From Candidatus Hydrogenedentota bacterium (GTDB lineage Bacteria; Hydrogenedentota; Hydrogenedentia; Hydrogenedentales; SLHB01), in assembly GCA_903925285.1 (NCBI GenBank), contig CAIYET010000069.1, positions 1 through 32,047 of the forward strand: a stretch of 32,047 nt of DNA, written 5' to 3'. The stretch's first letter is position 1. Every line of letters starts with the position of its first letter. Shown here in pieces: positions 1 to 8,055 of the stretch. The notes under the pieces were generated by a model. It ran no database searches, was not told where the DNA came from, and was given only the letters and a program-made list of their open reading frames with translations. Made by a program: the position numbers and the translations under genes.

Positions 1-143
1 CAGAACAGCGAGTCCGGCGACATGAACGCTTTCGCATCGAACGCGGAAACCAGCTTCACGCTGTCGGGCAACTGCGCCGTCGCGGAAAACGATGCAACGG
101 CCGCAAGACAACACATCCAAACGCCAGGGGAAGCAGTGTTCAT
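1..143 (-). CDS. Secreted protein of unknown function, N-terminal fragment
   Basis: Too short for the ORF track because it runs off the left edge. The reading frame opens with ATG at 143, preceded by AAGGAG with a 6-nt spacer, which fixes the start well. The first 47 residues show a hydrophobic stretch (VWMCCLAAVASF) followed by SATAQ, a likely signal peptidase I site after ATA or TAQ, so the product is probably exported. The mature part begins LPDSVKLVSAF. I do not recognise a family from this length. Its promoter side faces the heptamer repeat at 171-239. Confidence 0.6.
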   Translation of the reverse strand, partial: MNTASPGVWMCCLAAVASFSATAQLPDSVKLVSAFDAKAFMSPDSLF

Positions 144-170
144 GATCTACTCCTTGCGCTTCGAGGCTGT

Positions 171-239
171 ATGAATTATGAATTAGGAATGGATATAGCC
201 GGGGGTTGTTTGCCGTTCCTAATTCCTAATTCCTAATTA
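171..239. repeat. Heptamer-bounded hairpin element (AATTAGG type)
   Basis: The left side carries AATTATG and AATTAGG units, and the right side carries about three inverted units (TTCCTAA). The two sides can pair into a hairpin around a core of about 25 bp that starts GGATATAGCC. The core resembles that of the element at 7928-8048 (GGAATGGATAT, AGC, then GTTTGC). The TAA stop codon of the gene at 237-671 lies inside the right-hand repeat. Confidence 0.75.
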
Positions 240-671
240 CAACGCTCCAAAGATACCCGCGACGCGTCCTCGTAACGCCTTGTCCTCGTCCGTGACCGTC
301 AACAGCCATAACCCGTTCTTTGCCGGCGTACAAGGTTTGTTCTTCGGTTTCGCCGCGCCGAGTTGTTCGCTTAAGTTCCACGATTCGACGATAACCGAAC
401 CGGCGTCGGGTTTTTCGTTTTCAAACGCTGTCGCGATCCGGCCTCTGTCGTCGAACTCGTACAGTTGGACAATTGCACCGTTGACGGTCATGGACATCTG
501 GCTAATGGCCCTGTTCATCGGCTGCTCGAATTTTGTGATGTCGCCGACGCTCAGGCCGCTCATGCGAAACGCCTGAATCACGCGTTCCGGCGTCACAGGT
601 TTCGGAAGCAGCTTCAGTAGAAAGGGCGACGCGAGCAACAACACCGCGCCAAGTACGATTATCTTCTTCAT
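237..671 (-). CDS. Small membrane-anchored or exported hypothetical protein
   Basis: The ORF track extends to 731, but the better start is ATG at 671 (MKKIIVLG), which has AGGAG about 8 nt upstream; this gives 144 residues. Residues 2-20 form one hydrophobic segment after two lysines, either an uncleaved anchor or a signal peptide, and the remainder is soluble. The body reads like a small alpha/beta domain (VTPERVIQAFRMSGL, then a strand-rich middle with VQLYEFDD). I do not recognise a family. The stop codon is supplied by the heptamer repeat at 171-239, so the extreme C-terminus may have been shaped by that insertion. It lies downstream of the antitoxin gene on the same strand, about 120 bp away, so co-transcription is possible but not shown. 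Confidence 0.6.
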   Translation of the reverse strand: MKKIIVLGAVLLLASPFLLKLLPKPVTPERVIQAFRMSGLSVGDITKFEQPMNRAISQMSMTVNGAIVQLYEFDDRGRIATAFENEKPDAGSVIVESWNLSEQLGAAKPKNKPCTPAKNGLWLLTVTDEDKALRGRVAGIFGAL

Positions 672-747
672 TGGAAAGGCTCCTCGTATGTCGAACCAAC
701 CACCTGCATAATAGCGCGAGCGCAAACGCAAAACCAGATCTTGGGGG

Positions 748-761
748 AAGGATGAAGGATG
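748..761. repeat. Short AAGGATG tandem (two units), probable decayed element
   Basis: Two perfect AAGGATG heptamers occur in the 120-bp gap between the small membrane protein and the antitoxin gene. About 30 bp further on there is a weak echo (GACAGGTTCA) of the core seen in the elements at 2517-2575 and 10042-10121. No inverted right arm is left, so I read it as a decayed or solo copy. Confidence 0.45.
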
Positions 762-791
762 ATATTGCGAACGGCATGGAGAGCGACAGGT

Positions 792-995
792 TCAGGGGGT
801 AGGGCGCGATGGCGTCTTTGTCCGGGAACGGATCAACTGGTTTACAACGGTTGATACGTCGAGATGCTTGCGCTCGGCTATCTTCTCGACAATGGCGCGA
901 TTGTCTTTGTCCAGATACACAGGGATGTTGAAGGTTGCACCGGGCGCGTAGAACCGGCCTCGTTCGGCCTTCGAGAAGTCGTATTCTTTCTTCAT
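792..995 (-). CDS. Orphan antitoxin of the BrnA/CopG ribbon-helix-helix type
   Basis: A 67-residue protein. It begins MKKEYDFSKAERGRFYAPGA, a lead-in I know from small type II antitoxins annotated as BrnA or CopG-like, and continues with a beta strand (FNIPVYL) and two helices ending LDVSTVVNQLIR, as expected for a ribbon-helix-helix fold. The family binds its own promoter as a dimer and neutralises a partner RNase toxin. No toxin of BrnT or a similar family can be read within 1 kb on either side, so it is either an orphan or a remnant of a lost pair. The basic, proline-rich tail (SRTKTPSRPTP) differs from the usual end. The ATG at 995 has only a weak GGGA upstream. The family call is by eye. 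Confidence 0.65.
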   Translation of the reverse strand: MKKEYDFSKAERGRFYAPGATFNIPVYLDKDNRAIVEKIAERKHLDVSTVVNQLIRSRTKTPSRPTP

Positions 996-1403
996 TTGGC
1001 TATCCCGGCGCTTCTACTTTTCTTCCGTCTTCCTTCTATCCGTTGCTCGCCGAAAACGCGGTTGGCCAGTCGCCGTGTTGTCCGATGACTTCGCCTATGT
1101 CTTGCATGAGACGGATAGTCTCACTCGAAGTTACTACGACCTCTGCCGTTCCTGCCGAAGGCCGACGTAGGTGGAACTTACAAACACTTGATAACGTTTG
1201 TTCATCTCTCGCGCATCCTATCACTTTCACAGACGATGCGCAAAGCCACAATCCGCACGTAAGGAATCTGTACGAAGGCACAAGATCAACAAAAACGACC
1301 CTCACGCGCCCAACGTTTCTTAATTCCTAATTCCCAATTTGACCCTTCGAGAAAAGCGTCGTAAACTAGGGTGTGTCGAATTAGCGATAGGAGAACAACG
1401 CGT
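996..1403. other. 408-bp region without an intact gene
   Basis: The region between the antitoxin start and the Gfo/Idh/MocA gene. It holds a DUF4062-like start (1134-1205, minus strand) and a short AATTCCT heptamer pair near 1321-1334 just before the dehydrogenase promoter region. The 89-residue and 131-residue ORFs of the track here have no recognisable domain or ribosome binding site. The last 15 bp carry the AGGAG of the dehydrogenase gene. Confidence 0.5.
1134..1205 (-). pseudogene. Broken DUF4062 N-terminus
   Basis: The minus-strand frame opening with ATG at 1205 reads MNKRYQVFVSSTYVGLRQER and reaches a stop after 23 residues. The pattern K-Y-Q-V-F-V-S-S-T-Y-x-D-L-x-x-E-R is the signature opening of DUF4062, a TIR/SIR2-like nucleotide-binding fold often found at the N-terminus of signalling or defence proteins. 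Here the Asp after TYV is Gly, and nothing downstream continues the domain in any frame, so this is a truncated relic. It is shorter than the ORF track cut-off. It lies about 140 bp upstream of the orphan antitoxin and suggests decayed accessory DNA. Confidence 0.6.
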
Positions 1404-2429
1404 ATGTTGGAGACAAAGAAGTTCCGCGTGGGGATCATCGGGGTGGGCGCCATTGCGCAGGCGTGCCATCTGCCGGGGTATCTCAAAGATGAACGCGTGC
1501 AACTGGTCGCGTTTGCGGATCCCGAACCTGAGCGCCACAAAGAAATGGCGCTGACGTTCGGCGAGATGCGCGGTTACGCACATTACCGCGACATGCTCGC
1601 AAAAGAGAAGCTCGATGTCGTCAGCGTCTGCACGCCAAACAAATACCACGCCGAAGCGGTCATCGCCGCGTTGGAAGCGAAGTGCCATGTCTTATGCGAG
1701 AAACCTATCGCCACAACGTTGAAAGAGGCCGATCTGATGATCGCGGCCGCCAAGAAGGCACGGCGCAAGCTCATGGTCGGCTACACGCACCGCCTTTTCA
1801 ACGGGCCGAAAAAATGCAAGGAACTGCTCGACGAAAAAGTGCTCGGCAAGCCCTTCATGATCCGCGTGCGTTTCGCACATGGCGGGCCGTTTCCGGGATG
1901 GGCGAAGAGCGATTGGTTTTACAAAAAGGACTTGGCCGCCGGCGGCGCGATGCTCGACATGGGTATTCACGCGATCGACCTGTGTCTCTGGTTGTTCGGA
2001 CCGATTGTCGCCCTGAGCGCGAAAGCCCTCACGTTGATCAAGAAGATCGAGGTGGACGACAACGCGCTACTATTGCTCGAATTCAAGAGCGGCGCGCTGG
2101 GATACATCGAGGTCGGCTGGACAAGCCGCCCCGGCTTCAGCGGAATCGAGATCTACGGCACCGAAGGTTCGATCATCTGCGACTATACCCGCGGCGTATA
2201 TCTTGTCGGCGGCAAGGCGGCTGCGGGGCGCGACGGACGAAACGACTGGAAAACGCTCGACAAGTCCCCGACGGAAGGCGGCTGGTCCACCGAGATTGGC
2301 TACTGGCTGGACATCGTATCGGGCACTGAAAAACTCACCATGGACGGAAAGGCCGGCCGCGAAGCGCTCGAGGTCGCCCTGGCCGCGTACAAGTCGAGTC
2401 AGACCGCCAAACGCGTCGCAATCGGTTGA
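1404..2429 (+). CDS. Gfo/Idh/MocA family NAD(P)-dependent oxidoreductase
   Basis: 341 residues from ATG 1404 (MLETKKFRVG), which has AGGAG about 10 nt upstream; the longer GTG start at 1371 in the track has no support. The N-terminal Rossmann fold shows the dinucleotide loop GIIGVGAIAQ at about residues 9-18 and an acidic residue at the end of beta 2 (FADPEP). The typical CEKPIA motif, whose lysine is catalytic, follows at about residue 98. The C-terminal alpha/beta domain carries GGAMLDMGIHAIDL with the catalytic-site Asp and His pair (DxGxHxxD). The family oxidises or epimerises sugars, inositols and related polyols in the cytoplasm; the exact substrate cannot be read. It is followed 105 bp later by a secreted GH36-like glycosidase on the same strand, so a role in using the released sugar is plausible. 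Confidence 0.9.
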   Translation: MLETKKFRVGIIGVGAIAQACHLPGYLKDERVQLVAFADPEPERHKEMALTFGEMRGYAHYRDMLAKEKLDVVSVCTPNKYHAEAVIAALEAKCHVLCEKPIATTLKEADLMIAAAKKARRKLMVGYTHRLFNGPKKCKELLDEKVLGKPFMIRVRFAHGGPFPGWAKSDWFYKKDLAAGGAMLDMGIHAIDLCLWLFGPIVALSAKALTLIKKIEVDDNALLLLEFKSGALGYIEVGWTSRPGFSGIEIYGTEGSIICDYTRGVYLVGGKAAAGRDGRNDWKTLDKSPTEGGWSTEIGYWLDIVSGTEKLTMDGKAGREALEVALAAYKSSQTAKRVAIG

Positions 2430-2516
2430 CTCTGCAACCTTTGGCGCACCGTGGGTATTGTGTAACTGTCAAGTGTTGAGTGGCGCCGGGAAAAGGACAC
2501 GTACTTCAGTGGGCTG

Positions 2517-2575
2517 AAGGATAAAGGATGAAGGATGAAGGATGAAAAACGAAGCGCACTGGTAGGTTCATCCTT
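2517..2575. repeat. Heptamer-bounded hairpin element (AAGGATG type) over a gene start
   Basis: Four units of AAGGATR run from 2517 to about 2544 and an inverted TTCATCCTT ends the element at 2575. The core between them (AAAAACGAAG, then CACTGGTAGG) matches that of the element at 10042-10121 read on the minus strand, with only a few substitutions. The three perfect heptamers place ATG at 2528, 2535 and 2542, one in each reading frame, each with an AAGGA 6 nt before it. The 798-residue GH36-like ORF starts at 2535. Confidence 0.8.
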
Positions 2576-4931
2576 GACTCTAGGCCTCAGCGGCTCCCTC
2601 TGCATATTCATGTTTGTCATCGCCTGTCTTTCGGGCACTGCGATGGCGCAACGCGAACCCAAGGCCTTCCGTACTATCAACACCGATCAATACGAAGTCG
2701 CGGTCCATAAGAACGGCCTCGTCGACATTCGCGTAAATACACTCGAAGCCTATGTCACCGGCATCTACCCAATGGTTTGGTTCGAGGGCGAGCCGGCGCC
2801 GAAAGCCCTTCCCGTCGATGGGCGCTGGAGCAATCGCGTCCCCGTGAACAATCGCCTCGGCGAAGGCCAGGGCTTGTGGTTCAAGAAAGGCACCCTCGAC
2901 TGGCTAATCCAAACGTACCCATCGAAACCCTACATGACTGTTCAGGTCGCCTTCGAAAACACCACAAAGAAGCCCGTTACGATCAAGGCCCTCATTCCAT
3001 GGGCCGTCGGCGATCCGAAAAAAGGCTCGCTCACACTCGGACCGGGTTCGGGGCAATCGGTCATTCTCGAAAACGGCCGCCAGTTCGGGATGAACGACGA
3101 AGTCCCCGAAGTCGTCGTCGGAAAGACGCAAAGCGTGGGAAACTGCGCCGCATTCAATCCTCGAACCGGATTCTCGCTCATCGCCGGATTCTTGACCATG
3201 CAACATGGTTACGGCCAAGTACGGCTCGAACTCGATGACCTTGCAGCGAAATCCACAATGCGCGCCGATTGTATCTTCGACCCGCCGGTGCAAGTGCCGC
3301 CGGGCAAACGCCTCGAATCGGAGATATTCTACGTTGCCTTTACGGAACGCGATCCCTTCGACGGACTGGAACGTTTCGGGCAAGCGATGGGCGCGATCAA
3401 CGAAATCCACCCGCAACAGCGCTGGCTGCCCCACGGATGGGACTCGTGGAACACGGCCATCAAAACCGACATCAACGAGCCGCGCCTGCTCTCTGCGCTT
3501 GACGCGTTCGACCGCGACCTTAAACGGTACGGCTGGACGCATTTCGCCATCGACGACGGATGGGAACAGGCCACGGGCACGTGGGAACCCGATCCTGCGA
3601 AGTTCCCGCACGGAATGAAATGGTTCGCCGACCAAATCCACGCCCGCAAGATGACTGCCGGGATCTGGCTCGACCCGTTTACCGCGCAACTGGACAGCGC
3701 CGTGGCGCGCGAGCATCCCGATTGGCTGCGGCAACCCGCCGAGGCGTATCGCTCGATGATGCCGGAGAACCAGCGCATCATCGACGTCACGGTGCCCGAA
3801 GCCTACGCATGGGTCCGCGACCTTGCCGCACGCGTCAGCAATGACTGGGGATTCGATGCGTTGCAAGAAGCCGATTTCGTTTACCGGTTGCTGTACGCCG
3901 ACCATTACGCGGCCACCGGCCTCACGCGGGTCGACGTGTTCCGCATGGGTTTGCGGGCCCTTCGCGAAGGGCTTGGCGACGACGGATTCATCACGACGTT
4001 CGGCCCGCTCGAGGCGGCGGCCCCATTTGCAAACGCGTTACGCATCGGCGACGACTGCGCACCCATCTGGCACAAAATGCCGGACCAATGGCCTTGGGGA
4101 TGCGTCGAGGCCATGACCAATGCCGCGCGACGCTACTACTTCGCCCCATACTGCTGGACGCCCGATCCCGATTGCGCCTATTTCGGATTCGGAGCGACGC
4201 GTAAGCGCTGGAACATATCGGTAAAGGATGCGCTCACAACCGAGCAGACGCGTGCATGGCTTACCGCTGCCGCGATGACCGGCGGCGTGGTCAAAATCGG
4301 CGATTGGCTGCCCGACTTCGACGCCGGACAGCGCGCCATGCTCACGCGCCTGTTGCCAACCGTCGGACGTCCCGCGCGCCCCGTCGATCTGTTCGAACAA
4401 AAGACGCCCGCGATCTGGTCGTTGCCCATCCAATGCGAGGCCGGCTCATGGAACATCGCCGCCGTCTTCAATTGGGACGACGCTGCGGCCAGTAAGGTCC
4501 CGCTGGCATTCGCGCGCCTCGGACTCGACCCGAACAAATACTATACCGTCTACGATTTCTGGCGCGACAAATACTACGGCCTCGCAAAGGGACAAGTCGT
4601 GTTGGATATGCCGCCCGGCAGCGTGCGCCTACTGAGCCTCCGGCGCTACGAAGACCATCCCATGTTCCTCGCCACCGACCGCCACTTCACCCAAGGCGCC
4701 ACAGACTTCACCGCCCTGGGATGGAACGCGCAGACACGCATGCTCTCGGGGACATTCAACGGCATCGCACAAACGGACTATAACCTACGCGTCCTAGTCC
4801 CCGAAGACTACACCCCAAAATCGACCTACTGTTCTGCCGAAGTCCCAAAAACCGAACAAGAAGACAAAGTCTTCAAAATAGGATTCCGCTGCACCGAAGC
4901 CGCCCCTGTAAACTGGAACGTTCAGTTCTGA
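2535..4931 (+). CDS. Secreted GH36-like (alpha-galactosidase clan) glycoside hydrolase
   Basis: 798 residues. A hydrophobic segment at about 14-34 ends at GTAMAQ, a good signal peptidase I site. The first 290 residues are beta-rich, as in the GH36 supersandwich domain. The (beta/alpha)8 barrel follows: PHGWDSWNT (about 299-307), FAIDDGWE (337-344), TWEPDPAKFPHGM, and AGIWLDPF. The beta-4 nucleophile region reads WGFDALQEADF, with Asp at about 447, and the acid/base region reads RIGDDCAPIW (503-512). The usual Lys of the KxD nucleophile motif is absent. A C-terminal beta domain follows. The clan removes alpha-linked galactose or related sugars from oligosaccharides or glycans. The ATG at 2535 lies inside a heptamer repeat that also supplies the ribosome binding site; the signal peptide remains intact if translation begins there. 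The neighbouring dehydrogenase suggests linked sugar metabolism. Confidence 0.82.
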   Translation: MKDEKRSALVGSSLTLGLSGSLCIFMFVIACLSGTAMAQREPKAFRTINTDQYEVAVHKNGLVDIRVNTLEAYVTGIYPMVWFEGEPAPKALPVDGRWSNRVPVNNRLGEGQGLWFKKGTLDWLIQTYPSKPYMTVQVAFENTTKKPVTIKALIPWAVGDPKKGSLTLGPGSGQSVILENGRQFGMNDEVPEVVVGKTQSVGNCAAFNPRTGFSLIAGFLTMQHGYGQVRLELDDLAAKSTMRADCIFDPPVQVPPGKRLESEIFYVAFTERDPFDGLERFGQAMGAINEIHPQQRWLPHGWDSWNTAIKTDINEPRLLSALDAFDRDLKRYGWTHFAIDDGWEQATGTWEPDPAKFPHGMKWFADQIHARKMTAGIWLDPFTAQLDSAVAREHPDWLRQPAEAYRSMMPENQRIIDVTVPEAYAWVRDLAARVSNDWGFDALQEADFVYRLLYADHYAATGLTRVDVFRMGLRALREGLGDDGFITTFGPLEAAAPFANALRIGDDCAPIWHKMPDQWPWGCVEAMTNAARRYYFAPYCWTPDPDCAYFGFGATRKRWNISVKDALTTEQTRAWLTAAAMTGGVVKIGDWLPDFDAGQRAMLTRLLPTVGRPARPVDLFEQKTPAIWSLPIQCEAGSWNIAAVFNWDDAAASKVPLAFARLGLDPNKYYTVYDFWRDKYYGLAKGQVVLDMPPGSVRLLSLRRYEDHPMFLATDRHFTQGATDFTALGWNAQTRMLSGTFNGIAQTDYNLRVLVPEDYTPKSTYCSAEVPKTEQEDKVFKIGFRCTEAAPVNWNVQF

Positions 4932-4990
4932 ACCGCACCGACAATTACCTTCGGCGTCTCCATACTCGTCTTATCCCTGTTACGTTGATC

Positions 4991-6118
4991 TCATTCCTTG
5001 ACCGCCAACCGGTGGATTTCCCAGGCGATCGCGCCGTTGACGATCCCTGATGCCGCGAGGAGAGGCACGTCATATCCTTCGAGCGGCACGCAGGCGTCGG
5101 GCCAATCCCACATCGGATCAATCCAGATCGCGCCGTGGTCGTGGACAAAATCGCGTTCGTGACGCAATGCGAGGAATGCGACGCGTGCGTCGGCGGGGCG
5201 TGCCTTGCGCAACAGGTCGTCGGGCGGCTGCTGGTAACCGATCAGCACAATCATGTCGCCGGAATGATACGTGTCGTCGGGTTTCGGAGACGCACGAAAT
5301 CCCGCGTTCCAGACGGACGAACGGAATACCTTGCCAATTTCCGTCTTGCCCACCTCGTCGGGAAACAGGTGGCCCATGCTGTACATGAACAGTTGCGCGT
5401 TCCCGGCTTTCGCTTCGCGGCACCATGCGCCAGTCGTATCGAGTTGTACGCGTTCCTCGCGTTCGACGCGTTCGAGCATGGCCTTGACGGCATCCACAAA
5501 ACGGTTCGCGACGACGCCCGCCGCTGTAAGCGGAACTGGCCTATCGTCATGAAACGCGATCTCGCCGTTCTTATATTGCGTCATGCGCGAAATGCCGCCG
5601 TACGTGCCGATGCTTTCGTAAATGACCGGCATCTTGCCGAGCCGCGTCAGCGCGGCAATCAGTTCGCCCGTAAACAGCCACGCCGGAATCGCGTTGGCCA
5701 GCGTGGGGGAGATGTTCGCCTTGGCGGCGTGATTCGAGAAAAACGGCCATTCCGGACGCGCGCTTTTCGCTCCGAAGACTACGACCAACGCCTCCGTGTC
5801 CCGCAAGGGTTCCGGTACGGCGACACCCGCTTCGGGCGTGAACAAAACGACGTCGCCGGAAGCGGGGCGTTCCTCCTTAAGCGGACGGATCATCATGAGG
5901 CCGCCAGCGCGCCCGCAGATTTCACTGACCAGCGACGACTGGCCCGCCGCCAATAGCTTGCCGCCATTGGCCAGCGCGTTTGCTGCCTTTTCGGCAACAG
6001 GCCGCATCGCAACGATATCGCCCCGCGCGCATTCGAGTGTTTGTTCCACACGCGCAAGGTACGAGTCGCCGTTTGACGCCGCCATCGTAGCGCCAATCAC
6101 GCCGATGAGCAAAGTCAT
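4991..6118 (-). CDS. SIS-domain-like protein of unknown function
   Basis: The track ORF begins at 6310 inside the CoA-transferase gene. ATG 6118 (MTLLIGVIGAT) is preferred, giving 375 residues, with GAGGT about 11 nt upstream. A TTG seven codons earlier would add RYRL and make a conventional signal peptide, so export cannot be excluded. The segment with ALANGGKLLAAGQSSLVSEI followed by the GGLMMIRPL loop, and later HSGDMIVLIGYQ, resemble the phosphosugar-binding SIS fold (strand, glycine-rich turn, Ser-rich loop). The two half-repeats could be two SIS subdomains. I do not recognise a specific enzyme. It follows the CoA-transferase gene by 52 bp on the same strand, so the two are probably co-transcribed. 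Confidence 0.55.
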   Translation of the reverse strand: MTLLIGVIGATMAASNGDSYLARVEQTLECARGDIVAMRPVAEKAANALANGGKLLAAGQSSLVSEICGRAGGLMMIRPLKEERPASGDVVLFTPEAGVAVPEPLRDTEALVVVFGAKSARPEWPFFSNHAAKANISPTLANAIPAWLFTGELIAALTRLGKMPVIYESIGTYGGISRMTQYKNGEIAFHDDRPVPLTAAGVVANRFVDAVKAMLERVEREERVQLDTTGAWCREAKAGNAQLFMYSMGHLFPDEVGKTEIGKVFRSSVWNAGFRASPKPDDTYHSGDMIVLIGYQQPPDDLLRKARPADARVAFLALRHERDFVHDHGAIWIDPMWDWPDACVPLEGYDVPLLAASGIVNGAIAWEIHRLAVKE

Positions 6119-6170
6119 CACGAGCCGATACCTCAAATACGAAAGGAATGAATCCAAACCTGCAACCGGA

Positions 6171-7868
6171 CTACTTGAACGCCAACGTGAACCCCTTGCC
6201 GGAAACGACGACCGGGTCCACAATCGGAACTTTTCCCGATTCCGGCAGCAGAATGCGCATAGGCGCGAAGTCCAAGATGTCCTTCTGAATATCGATGCCG
6301 GGCGCGACACGTATGAGTTCGACCCCGCGCGGAGTCAACTGGAAAACGCCCACATTCGACACGTAGAACACCTTCTTGCCGTTGGCCAGCGCCTGGCGTC
6401 CGCTGAACGTGATTTCGTCCACCTTCTCGATGAACTTCGGCTTGCCGCGCTCGACGATCCGCACCGCGTTGCCTTCGAGACGAATCTTGCCCTTTAGCAT
6501 CCAACTGCTGACGAAGATAACCGTTCGCGCGACGGTCGTAAAATCGATGAACCCGCCGGGGCCGACATAGTTAATCGCGCCTTCGCCGCGCTTCGATACG
6601 TTGACATTTCCATCACTGTCGCATTGAAGCATTCCAAGGATGCTGACATCCAGATTCTCGTAACACCGATGGAAGATCTCGGCGCTCGTCACCATTTTCT
6701 TCGGGCATATCGCCGCGCCAAAAAACACGCCCGGCGCCGGCAATCCGCCCAAAACGCCGCTTTCGGTAAACAACGTAATATCCTCGGACAGCCCCGCCTC
6801 GAAGATCAGGCGGCACACCTCTTCGGGCAGGCCGATACCGATGTTGACCAGGCTTCCTTTGCTGACATTCTCGGCAAAGGCCGTCGCGGCCAGACGCGCG
6901 AGCGAGTCGTCCACCGGCGTACGGCGCGGCGTGATACCCAACGTCTGATTCGCATATTTGAGTTTGGCGACACCTTCACCGATGGGCGTGTCGCTCTCAG
7001 TCGTGAACATCGGCCAGTACTTGCGATGCCTGACCGAACCCGCTTGGTCGGTGCGCGGATACACCACGACCGCGTCGACGTCCGCAGCGGGCAGGAAGAT
7101 CTCGCCGGGACTCTTCTCGATCACATATCCGACGTTGGCAATCGCTAGTCCGCCATTCGCACGCGCGGCTTTCGCGATCTCGCGACTCTCCGCAACCATC
7201 GCGGCATGCTTCATATAGATATTACCCTCGCGATCCGCCGACGGCGCGTTGAACATCGCAACCGTGATCGGCGGAAGACCGTAGCGCAATTGAGCGCCCT
7301 CGACGGTCACCCACTGTTTCGCCGTGGGCGGCGCCAACGGCGAACCACGCCCGACGCGCGGATCCATGAACGTGCCGATCCCCGTGCTAGTCAACAGCGA
7401 CGTCTCGCCCCGTCCCTGGCCTTCGATCAAAAACGCCATGACGCCCTGCGGCAGACATTGGAGTTCCGCTTGCCCGGCATCCCCAAGGCGCAGGAGCGAC
7501 TTGAACGTCTCCATGTGCCCGCAGATAAAACGCGTGCACAATCCAGGCTGGCCAAGCTCTTCGATCGAACCCGGCACACGACCCCGAGATCCCTGTCCGC
7601 CGATGGCCATCACCGTCAGCCCGCGCGGATGCCCCGTCTCCTCGAACAACTCGCGCATCGACCAGTACAGGATCGACGTCCACTGATTGCCGCCCAGACC
7701 CGACGTTGCGACCACTGCACCATCCGGAATCAGTTTCACAGCGTCGCGCGGCCCCATGAACTTCGGATTGCCGGGAACCGTGAACCGGTAATGCGTATCG
7801 CGCCGAGCCCACGTCAAGCGCCACTTGAGAATGTGCGATAATACACTAACTTTGTCAAACAATGTCAT
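6171..7868 (-). CDS. Family I-type CoA-transferase, fused alpha and beta subunits
   Basis: 565 residues from ATG 7868 (MTLFDKVS), with AAAGGA 10 nt upstream; the track start at 7910 has no such site. The N-terminal half has the alpha-type glycine loop (PDGAVVATSGLGGNQ) and the C-terminal half the beta-type NIGIGLPEEV and LFTESGVLGG, where Glu is at the position of the thioester-forming catalytic glutamate. Fused two-domain enzymes of this type move CoA between acetyl-, acetoacetyl- or other short acyl-CoAs and free acids in the cytoplasm. The substrate cannot be told from sequence. It is probably transcribed with the SIS-like gene downstream. The 187 bp upstream are filled by a heptamer hairpin element. 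Confidence 0.88.
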   Translation of the reverse strand: MTLFDKVSVLSHILKWRLTWARRDTHYRFTVPGNPKFMGPRDAVKLIPDGAVVATSGLGGNQWTSILYWSMRELFEETGHPRGLTVMAIGGQGSRGRVPGSIEELGQPGLCTRFICGHMETFKSLLRLGDAGQAELQCLPQGVMAFLIEGQGRGETSLLTSTGIGTFMDPRVGRGSPLAPPTAKQWVTVEGAQLRYGLPPITVAMFNAPSADREGNIYMKHAAMVAESREIAKAARANGGLAIANVGYVIEKSPGEIFLPAADVDAVVVYPRTDQAGSVRHRKYWPMFTTESDTPIGEGVAKLKYANQTLGITPRRTPVDDSLARLAATAFAENVSKGSLVNIGIGLPEEVCRLIFEAGLSEDITLFTESGVLGGLPAPGVFFGAAICPKKMVTSAEIFHRCYENLDVSILGMLQCDSDGNVNVSKRGEGAINYVGPGGFIDFTTVARTVIFVSSWMLKGKIRLEGNAVRIVERGKPKFIEKVDEITFSGRQALANGKKVFYVSNVGVFQLTPRGVELIRVAPGIDIQKDILDFAPMRILLPESGKVPIVDPVVVSGKGFTLAFK

Positions 7869-7927
7869 GGCGAGCAAGTCCTTTCTGCCGACACACAATA
7901 CCATATCCACTTGACGGGCCGGGAATC

Positions 7928-8048
7928 AAGGATGAATTAGGAATTAGGAATTAGGAATGGATATGAGCGAAGGTCGTTTGCTGCTCGACATTCCTAATTC
8001 CTAATTCCTAATTCCTAATTTCTAATTCCTAATTCCTAATTCATCCTT
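7928..8048. repeat. Long heptamer-bounded hairpin element (AATTAGG type)
   Basis: The left arm is AAGGATG followed by three AATTAGG units. The right arm has seven inverted units (one imperfect) and ends CATCCTT. The outermost 30 nt of both sides can pair perfectly, making a strong hairpin with a loop of about 30-60 nt depending on register. It lies between the NRAMP gene stop (8056) and the CoA-transferase start (7868), both on the minus strand. A CCGGTAGCTACCGG palindrome abuts it and contains the NRAMP stop codon. It could act as a terminator-like or mRNA-stabilising structure; no U-tract is present. Confidence 0.8.
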
Positions 8049-8055
8049 CCGGTAG

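Noticed and set aside
1036-1305. 89-residue ORF next to the antitoxin as a possible toxin
   Set aside because: No toxin family motif, no ribosome binding site, and it overlaps the DUF4062 relic in another frame.
7928-8048. CRISPR-like array of short repeats
   Set aside because: The unit is 7 bp with no spacers, and the two halves are inverted; this is a hairpin of tandem heptamers, not a CRISPR array.
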